Origin: Pelotomaculum terephthalicicum JT
Lineage (GTDB): Bacteria; Bacillota; Desulfotomaculia; Desulfotomaculales; Pelotomaculaceae
Reading direction: 5' to 3'
Assembly: GCF_022410535.1 (NCBI RefSeq)
Contig: NZ_JAKNBL010000013.1
Coordinates: forward strand, 17,617-81,616
DNA: 64,000 nucleotides
Within the stretch, counting starts at the first letter, position 1. Every line of letters starts with the position of its first letter. Made by a program: the position numbers and the translations under genes. The notes under the pieces are model-generated. The model saw nothing but the letters and a program-made list of their open reading frames with translations. It was not told where the DNA came from and did not search any database. Of the stretch, positions 58,396-64,000 are shown one piece after another.

Positions 58396-59278
58396 CCTAA
58401 AAGCGCATGAACAGGTGCAGCCGGATCAATGGGAGATAATAGAAGGTCACTATTTTAAATGCCATATTTTAATTTCACCGTACAACCGGAGAATTACCGT
58501 CTATAACTTTAGTCTGGCTCTGGACGAAGGAGCTTCCGCAATGGTGCAAACCCTTTCAGAAAAGGCTGCCGCGCAGGGTTTTGATAAAGTGTGGCTTAAA
58601 ACCGGACTTAAATGGGCACATTCTTTTTTAGGCGCGGGAGTCAAACTGGAAGCAGCTATCCCCGGTTATTTCGCCGGGGAAAAGCCGGCCTTGCTCTTCT
58701 CCGGTTTTCTGAGCGAGCAAAGGAAAATTCCGTCAAACAGCAAAAACTTGGACCAAATCAAAAAATTGGTTCTCGCCCGCAAGGACGGCGGCGGCCAGCG
58801 CCCGCTCCCGGCCGGAATTACGCTGAGATGGGGACAGACCGGACACTGCGGGGCGCTGGCAAATTTATATAGCAGGGTTTTCGCCACCTATCCTTTTCCG
58901 ATCTTTGATTCCGGCTACTTGAAGCGCACCATGCGCCACAATGTTTGCTATATAACGGCCTGGCACGGCCGGGAACTGGTGGCCGCGGCTGCGGCAGAGA
59001 TGAATCCTGCAGAAAAAAACGCTGAGGTGACAGACTTTGCAACCGCACCCGGGTGGAGAGGACATGGTCTGGCGGGCTGTCTTTTAAACCAATTGGAATC
59101 CCGATTATTGAGTGACGGCATCCGGTGTCTTTATACTATCGCCCGCAGCAGTTCCACCGGCATGAACAGGGTGTTCGCCAATGCCGGCTATGAATATTGC
59201 GGGGTGCTGATTAAAAATTGCAATATAAGCGGAAGTTTCGAAGACATGAACGTCTGGGCAAAAATAATTGACGGCTAA
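58385..59278 (+). CDS. ablB: beta-lysine N-acetyltransferase
   Basis: GNAT enzyme that acetylates beta-lysine at N6 to give the osmolyte. 297 residues from ATG 58385 (AAGGGTG in front). The N-terminal about 160 residues are specific to AblB; the GNAT core lies in the C-terminal half (WGQTGHCGALANLYSRVFAT, AEVTDFATAPGWRGHGLAGC with the Q/R-x-x-G-x-G/A loop). It is translated with ablA. The pair ablA-ablB is known from methanogens and salt-adapted bacteria. Confidence 0.93.
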   Translation: MADSLKAHEQVQPDQWEIIEGHYFKCHILISPYNRRITVYNFSLALDEGASAMVQTLSEKAAAQGFDKVWLKTGLKWAHSFLGAGVKLEAAIPGYFAGEKPALLFSGFLSEQRKIPSNSKNLDQIKKLVLARKDGGGQRPLPAGITLRWGQTGHCGALANLYSRVFATYPFPIFDSGYLKRTMRHNVCYITAWHGRELVAAAAAEMNPAEKNAEVTDFATAPGWRGHGLAGCLLNQLESRLLSDGIRCLYTIARSSSTGMNRVFANAGYEYCGVLIKNCNISGSFEDMNVWAKIIDG

Positions 59279-59323
59279 CTGCTTCCCATACCGGAAAAGA
59301 TAGTAAAGCGAGGCAAACTTGTT

Positions 59324-60439
59324 ATGCAACAATATTGGGAGATAATCGCAAACTTTTTTAATGGGTGGCTTACGCCTGAAAAAATCACCTACTTTTCCAC
59401 TAATTTGCTCCTCTCCGTGGCGGTCCTGTTCGCCACTTATCTGTTCATAAAGCTTTTTTCTTATTTATTGGACAGAACCTTAAAAGAAGGCGGCAAGGAA
59501 AAACAAATTTTCTCCGACAACTTTATCCGCTCTTCGCGAACTTTTCTGAAAGCGCTGCTCCTGTACGGAGGTTATTTTATCGCCGCAATCATCATATTGG
59601 AAATATTCAACGTCATGGTGATTTCACCTGGAGATTTAAAATCTTTAGGCGCTAATGTTTTGAAAATCATCAGTGTGCTGGTGGGAGCAAGGATTGTCAT
59701 AAATTTCGGGAAACTGGCCATTCAACAGTTTTTCGAACGTCATGAGCTAAAGGAAAATATTATGGAAAACCGCCGTGCGCAAACCCTGGAAATATTGCTG
59801 CAAAGCGTGTTGACCTACCTCATTTTTTTCCTGGCCGGCTTAACCATCCTGCAAATTTTCAATATCAACACCAGCGCCATTCTGGCCAGCGCGGGCATTC
59901 TGGGGCTGGCCGTGGGCTTCGGCGCCCAGAACCTGGTCAAGGACATCATCAGCGGATTTTTCATTTTATTAGAAGATCAGTTCGGCGTGGGGGATTTTGT
60001 GGAAACCGCCGGCGTAGTCGGCACGGTCGAGGAAATCGGCCTGCGCACCTGCAAGATACGGCGGTGGACAGGCCAGCTGCATATTATCCCAAACGGGGAA
60101 ATAACCAAGGTAACCAATTACAACAAGGGACCAATCCTGGCATTGGTGACGGTAGGGATTGCTTACGAAGAAGACATAGATCGGGCAATGGAAATCTTAC
60201 AAAATGAATGTGTCAAAGCCCGCCGGGAGATTGAAGCTATCGTTGATTTACCCCAGGTGCAGGGAGTAACAGATTTGACCGACAGCTCAGTCAACATTCG
60301 CGCCGTCGCCCCATCCATCCCCGGAGAGCAATGGACTGTGGAGAGGGAACTGCGCAGGCGGTTTAAATACGCCTTGGAGCAAGCAGGCATCGAGATACCC
60401 TATCCAAGAAGGGTGCTTTACATACATGAAGAAACCTGA
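59324..60439 (+). CDS. mechanosensitive channel MscS family
   Basis: 371 residues; ATG 59324 behind GAGG. Several membrane segments (LLLSVAVLFATYLFIKLFSY, FLKALLLYGGYFIAAIIILE, VLTYLIFFLAGLTILQIF), then the MscS pore helix and beta domain: ILASAGILGLAVGFGAQNLVKD and FFILLEDQFGVGDFVE are the classical signature, followed by PNGEITKVTNY. Opens on membrane tension to release solutes in hypo-osmotic shock. 45 bases after ablB, same strand, so probably in the same riboswitch-controlled operon. Confidence 0.93.
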   Translation: MQQYWEIIANFFNGWLTPEKITYFSTNLLLSVAVLFATYLFIKLFSYLLDRTLKEGGKEKQIFSDNFIRSSRTFLKALLLYGGYFIAAIIILEIFNVMVISPGDLKSLGANVLKIISVLVGARIVINFGKLAIQQFFERHELKENIMENRRAQTLEILLQSVLTYLIFFLAGLTILQIFNINTSAILASAGILGLAVGFGAQNLVKDIISGFFILLEDQFGVGDFVETAGVVGTVEEIGLRTCKIRRWTGQLHIIPNGEITKVTNYNKGPILALVTVGIAYEEDIDRAMEILQNECVKARREIEAIVDLPQVQGVTDLTDSSVNIRAVAPSIPGEQWTVERELRRRFKYALEQAGIEIPYPRRVLYIHEET

Positions 60440-60507
60440 TGATATGAGTTATTCAAGAGTGATCGCACAACCAGCTTACCCATATTTCCACCAGGCAATG
60501 AGGCGAC

Positions 60508-61356
60508 CTATGCCAAAGCAGTGATCTTGACGCCGATATCAATGGGCTTGGCATTGTAAAGGCTTGTTGTGACCAGCGCATCAACACCTGTTTGGGCATA
60601 TTCCGCCACGTTTTTTTCTGTGATCCCACCCGCCGCCAATAGGACCAGATGGGGATTGATGGCCTTTAGCTGCGGTACGGCAGCGCCCAACACGTCAGCA
60701 GACAGCTTGTCGAACTGCAAGCCGTCCACGCCCGCCCGGCAAAGCTTGATGCTTTCCTCCACAGACCGGGCTTCGACGATCAGCTTCTTTTCACAGACAT
60801 GCTGCTTGATATCAGGTACCGACGCGATAAAGCCGTCCAGGCCCCCCATAAAATGCATATGCTGCTGGAACACCAGAACAGTTTCAGACAACCCCAAACG
60901 GTGGGGGAAGGCGCCGCCGACCATTACCGCTTTGATGGACAAAGCCTTTGTGCCCGGGAAGCCTTTCCTTGTCGTAACGATGGTGATGCGGGGATTGACC
61001 GCTCGGGCCAGCTTGGTCATTTGTCTGGTTTTGGTGGCGATAGCGGAGCAATGGTCAAAAATATTCTGGCAGACCTTCCAGGCCATATGCAGGTCTGCCG
61101 CCCGGCCACGGGCCCGCAAAAAAACTTCGTCGGCCTTGATCTCGCTGCCGGAAGGCAACGACAGGTCTACCTCGATATGCAGACGCTCCATGATGCGCAG
61201 CGCCTCCTCGGTTCCGCAGAGCACCGCGCTCTCCCGCGTGAAGTAAACGATTTCGCCCGTGCGTTCGCCGATTCCCAGCACCCAGGTGGTCAAGTCGATG
61301 TAGGGCACATCTTCCGCCAGCAGTCTGTCAATGACCTCGTCAGGTATATACATCAT
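60508..61356 (-). CDS. modD: ModD/NadC-like phosphoribosyltransferase
   Basis: 282 residues, quinolinate-phosphoribosyltransferase fold. ModD proteins are encoded near molybdate transport genes; their reaction is not established to my knowledge. The MMYIPDEVIDRLLAEDVPYID start, TRKGFPGTKALSIKAVMVGG, VEARSVEESIKLCRAGVDGLQFDKLS and LAAGGITEKNVAEYAQTGVD are typical ModD blocks, and the length is shorter than for NadC fused forms. No molybdate transporter gene lies in the window. Start ATG 61356 or 61353. Confidence 0.85.
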   Translation of the reverse strand: MMYIPDEVIDRLLAEDVPYIDLTTWVLGIGERTGEIVYFTRESAVLCGTEEALRIMERLHIEVDLSLPSGSEIKADEVFLRARGRAADLHMAWKVCQNIFDHCSAIATKTRQMTKLARAVNPRITIVTTRKGFPGTKALSIKAVMVGGAFPHRLGLSETVLVFQQHMHFMGGLDGFIASVPDIKQHVCEKKLIVEARSVEESIKLCRAGVDGLQFDKLSADVLGAAVPQLKAINPHLVLLAAGGITEKNVAEYAQTGVDALVTTSLYNAKPIDIGVKITALA

Positions 61357-61679
61357 TTCCCATCATCCTTTACTGATTGGTCTGCCGTACAACAAATTCC
61401 TTGTCAGGTATGGTCTCGATAATCTCTTTTGGATAATTTTAAGATATCCGCGACCTCCTGAGCCTATAAATCGTTTTTTTATGCTTTTCCTAAAAATAAT
61501 GCGTTTTGTTCAGTTTTAATGCTTTTTGTATTGATTGTATTTTCTTAGGATATTACTGTCAATGCGTTTTGTTTAGGAACAAAAATTTTATATTGACAAC
61601 TATTTGGATATTTTTGCAAAATTGATATGTACAAAAAAACATAAAATAAATTTTTATATTAAGTTATTTGGTGATAAAT
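61357..61679. other. AT-rich region, no gene seen
   Basis: Very AT-rich; contains runs such as TTTTTTATG and repeats of AATGCGTTTTGTT (twice, 61499 and 61562). No ORF with a ribosome binding site. Confidence 0.5.
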
Positions 61680-62035
61680 ATGATGGAAACAAGATGTAAA
61701 GATTTTAATGAATGCATCAACAGAAAATTTCATTTTGAAAGAAAATTTTAGATAAATTCTATATACCACTCCTTGTTTCATGGCTTTATATATTATATAA
61801 TACATATTTCGCCGTAGCAATAAAACAAGGTGATGACTACAGTCATTTTCCAACTGACAAGCTTAAAAGTAATATTGATCCAAACTTTATTTTGCAGAAT
61901 ATGTATTTACATTTGGCCAATCTAGTTTTGTCGGTTATACATTTATGCAAAAAAGGTCAGGATTATTTGAACGATACTATACTCTTAGATGAATGTGCAT
62001 TTAATATGCTGAAATATAGGAAAAGTATTCTTTAG
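61680..62035 (+). pseudogene. frameshifted AT-rich ORF of unknown function
   Basis: ATG 61680 behind GGTGATAAAT opens a frame MMETRCKDFNECINRKFHFE that stops after 23 codons at GAAAGAAAATTTTAG. A -1 shift in the A/T run there continues for about 95 codons (DKFYIPLLVSWLYILYNTYF, NIDPNFILQNMYLHLANLVL) to TAG 62033-62035, giving a protein-like sequence of about 117 residues. Either a decayed gene, a programmed slip, or chance in AT-rich DNA. A good terminator follows at 62158, supporting transcription. No family recognised. Confidence 0.35.
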
Positions 62036-62157
62036 CGCTCTTGACTCCTAAAAAATATCATTATAAAACAAAGGTTTTCTGCACTATAAAATTATCATAA
62101 AATCCAGTTATATAAAAACAGAATTTGACACAATCAATATAAAAATCAACTTCAATA

Positions 62158-62185
62158 AAGGATACTTTCATGGTATCCTTTTTAT
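62158..62185 (+). terminator. intrinsic terminator
   Basis: AAGGATAC-TTTCATG-GTATCCTT followed by TTTATTTTT on the plus strand; lies between the AT-rich ORF and the convergent TetR gene and may act in both directions. Confidence 0.8.
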
Positions 62186-62230
62186 TTTTGGGGTAGACTA
62201 AAGCTATAGCCGTTATCGGCAGGAGCAAAA

Positions 62231-62809
62231 TTATGTGCTTTTTTCATTACGCTGGAGTCCCCCGCGTATCTGGTCGTTAATAGCGATGTCTATAAACTCT
62301 ATGAGTTTCTCCGGCGTCTGTTTTATTTCTCCAAGAAGCCAACTCTCCATCAGGGCAGCCAAAGCTATAGAATAGTAGTGAATCAAAAACTCAGCATAGT
62401 CTTTGGGGACATTGGGTACCCCCTCCGTAATCGAAAGGAATGTTCTTTCGATAGCCGCGTGAATATCGTCATAAAAAAATCTTTTCAGATGTTGGTGACC
62501 CAAAGAATTGAGCGTGCAAAGGCAAACTGCTTTGTTTTCCTCAATATAGCGAAAAAGCTGAAGTATTCCATCCTGCCATAAGAGGACGCCTTCATGCTCT
62601 ACAACAAGCTTTACGGCTTCCTCTTGGTACATCCACTTGACCATATCATATATATCTTCAAAATGATAATAAAAGGTTTGCCGGTTAAAGCCGCTGTCCT
62701 CCGTGATCTCTCTAACAGATATTTTTGCCAGCGGCTTTTTCGCCATGAACTTTTTGAGCGACTGAACCATCAGCCGTTTTGTCACATCGCTGCTCATGGA
62801 GTTTGGCAT
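62231..62809 (-). CDS. TetR-family regulator (DhaS-like)
   Basis: 192 residues from ATG 62809 (MPNSMSSDVTKRLMVQSLKK), behind AAAGGGGGT. N-terminal HTH with ISVREITEDSGFNRQTFYYHFEDIYDMVKW, the form seen in DhaS-type regulators of dihydroxyacetone kinase, and a helical ligand domain (FLIHYYSIALAALMESWLLG). A large dyad symmetric sequence lies about 60 bases upstream. The regulated gene is not obvious. Confidence 0.85.
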   Translation of the reverse strand: MPNSMSSDVTKRLMVQSLKKFMAKKPLAKISVREITEDSGFNRQTFYYHFEDIYDMVKWMYQEEAVKLVVEHEGVLLWQDGILQLFRYIEENKAVCLCTLNSLGHQHLKRFFYDDIHAAIERTFLSITEGVPNVPKDYAEFLIHYYSIALAALMESWLLGEIKQTPEKLIEFIDIAINDQIRGGLQRNEKST

Positions 62810-62870
62810 AGCATTACCCCCTTTAAAATATTCACATTTAATAAGGAAAAACAAACATCAAAACCAGCTA

Positions 62871-62921
62871 GACAATCAGGGCCTATTTGTCTGGAAGCTT
62901 GACAAGTAGGCCCTGATTGTC
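62871..62921. promoter_or_regulatory. 21-base dyad, each arm itself GACAA...TTGTC
   Basis: Arm 62871-62891 and arm 62901-62921 are inverted copies with one mismatch, separated by TGGAAGCTT. Each arm starts with GACAA and ends with TTGTC, so four half-sites are stacked. It lies in front of the TetR gene. It could also form a long hairpin in RNA, but no T run follows. Confidence 0.6.
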
Positions 62922-63084
62922 TATAGATGTACGCTCACTTCGGAATTAAGATATAAATCAAGATCAAATGGCAAAGTTATCTCGGGGCAGCAATTCTGAC
63001 TATGTTTTTTACATGGATCGTCAATCAATGCATGAAACCGAGAATCAAAAGTATTGATATGCTGGAATCTCTAAAATCAGTGGA

Positions 63085-63475
63085 TTGAAACGACTCAACG
63101 CGAAAGAATATAAGGTTATCCCACAATGCGATTGCCGGATTTTAACGCTCATTCATCAGCGAAATATTATACCTGTTATAGGCCGGAAACAAAAACATGC
63201 CTTGAGCGGCCTGATTAAATGTGCTAAGTGCGACCTATTCTCTTACGTTGATAACTTTCTCATATCTTTTGACGCGGAGGACAACGAAAAGGCCGAGGCG
63301 CTTCAGGCATCACTATCTGAAAAAGAAGCCACGTTGCAGAAGCACAAAAGGCTTTGGAGCTGGTTAATGACGCATATGAGTTTGGTGAATATACCCGTAA
63401 AGAATAGTTAACACGCAAAGACAAGTGGTAAAAAATCTATTGAGCAACTAAAAACTATGTCTTGCATAAATGGTC
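63085..63475 (+). pseudogene. decayed serine recombinase (C-terminal part)
   Basis: KHALSGLIKCAKCDLFSYVD is the zinc-ribbon region of large serine recombinases, and EKAEALQASLSEKEATLQKH with, after a +1 change of frame, KALELVNDAYEFGEYTRKE is the coiled-coil region. The frame is interrupted at least once and the catalytic N-terminal domain is absent from the window. A remnant of a mobile element. Confidence 0.65.
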
Positions 63476-64000
63476 ATCTCCTTATATGGTAAGTTTAACC
63501 ATCTACACAAAATTAATTACGTTCTCATATATTTTTAGTTTTTATCTTTATCTGGTCAATAACTCATAACTCCTGACAGTGTACTTGCTGTACTTGCTTT
63601 TCACATTGTGAAAGCTCCTGTCTTTATCCAATGCTTTTATCTTACATATTTTGGGGTATTTTTCTGCTAAAACTAGGCTTTATTCGCGTTCTGTTTCCCG
63701 CTCTTTTGTCTGCTATGGGGACTGACGCAAAATACTGTCAATATTCGCCTTGATAACGTCGTATTGCTTCACCTGCTTTGACAATATTGCATCTACATTA
63801 GCTAATCAGCAAAGAAACTTTTTGATAGGCTCTCGGCATTAGATGGGAGGAATCATTAAATCTGGAATAAAGTAACTGGAAATTCTGGCATGCCAGGCTA
63901 AAAAGACTGTCCTTTTCACGACATTCCTAAAAATGGGCATGGCAAAGAAGCCTAACGGCCTCTATTAAAAATAGCCTTAAGCAGCCGTTTGGAAAATAAG
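63476..64000. other. right-end region, no intact gene
   Basis: Short open frames on both strands with no ribosome binding site; might be further fragments of mobile DNA. Nothing I can name. Confidence 0.4.

Noticed and set aside
1..64000. tRNA, rRNA or CRISPR arrays
   Set aside because: No GTTCRANNC-type T-loop in a cloverleaf, no rRNA sequence and no regularly spaced direct repeats were seen.

Overview
The window looks like chromosomal DNA of a spore-forming anaerobic Firmicute, most likely the Desulfotomaculum/Pelotomaculum/Peptococcaceae type of Clostridia. This is inferred from gene content: a sporulation cluster (spoIIE, spoIIR, yabP, yabQ, a SpoIID-domain gene, coat proteins), a formate-tetrahydrofolate ligase, a SCIFF peptide, an abl (N-acetyl-beta-lysine) operon, strong purine-rich ribosome binding sites and frequent TTG/GTG starts. 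Base composition is moderately GC-rich, with AT-rich islands near 23.2-25.7 kb, 27.3-28.7 kb and 61.4-64 kb. No tRNA, rRNA, CRISPR array or intact transposon was seen.

Layout. 1-6 kb: folate/C1 and housekeeping genes on the minus strand (folP, a Usp protein, fhs, ndk, ftsH). 6-16 kb: a cell-division and sporulation block in the order known from the Bacillus yab region (tilS, spoIIE, a Ppx/GppA phosphatase, the S1 protein YabR, divIC, a small HTH protein, spoIIR on the other strand, yabQ, yabP, SpoIID-domain lipoprotein), with hpt missing between tilS and ftsH and degenerate repeats in its place. 16-23 kb: a MarR regulator, phosphohexomutase, galE, then a plus-strand run of flavoprotein, THUMP methyltransferase and radical SAM gene. 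23-29 kb: accessory DNA with a mini DUF1508 protein, a possible structured RNA, a glycosyltransferase, two coat genes, the DUF1659/DUF2922/YvrJ operon under a perfect sigma-A promoter with a LexA-like operator, a secreted amidohydrolase and two YjcZ-like miniproteins. 29-38 kb: a membrane sensor kinase and the phosphate regulon (pstB-phoU-pstC-pstA behind a Pho box; phoP with an unusual cytoplasmic kinase), without pstS. 38-44 kb: a surface-layer protein with about seven tandem beta-rich repeats, several small proteins, a copper-amine-oxidase-like secreted protein and an XRE regulator. 44-50 kb: rlmH, murA, a peptidase-MA protein, a TPR protein, an M23 endopeptidase and an orphan SCIFF precursor.

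50-60 kb is the most interesting part. A lipoprotein, a glutathionylspermidine-synthase-like ATP-grasp ligase and a DUF350 membrane protein form a compact operon related to E. coli yjfLMC/ygiBC. A triple palindrome, a sigma-A promoter, a GEMM-like (c-di-GMP family) riboswitch and a terminator precede a Spo0F-like response regulator. A second CheY-like protein and a three-part sensor kinase operon follow. A clear c-di-AMP (ydaO) riboswitch with its own terminator controls lysine 2,3-aminomutase and beta-lysine acetyltransferase, followed by an MscS channel, so osmolyte synthesis and tension release lie together under an osmotic second messenger. 60-64 kb: a ModD/NadC-like enzyme, a frameshifted AT-rich ORF, a TetR regulator with a dyad-of-dyads operator, and a decayed serine recombinase, suggesting an old integration site at the right edge.
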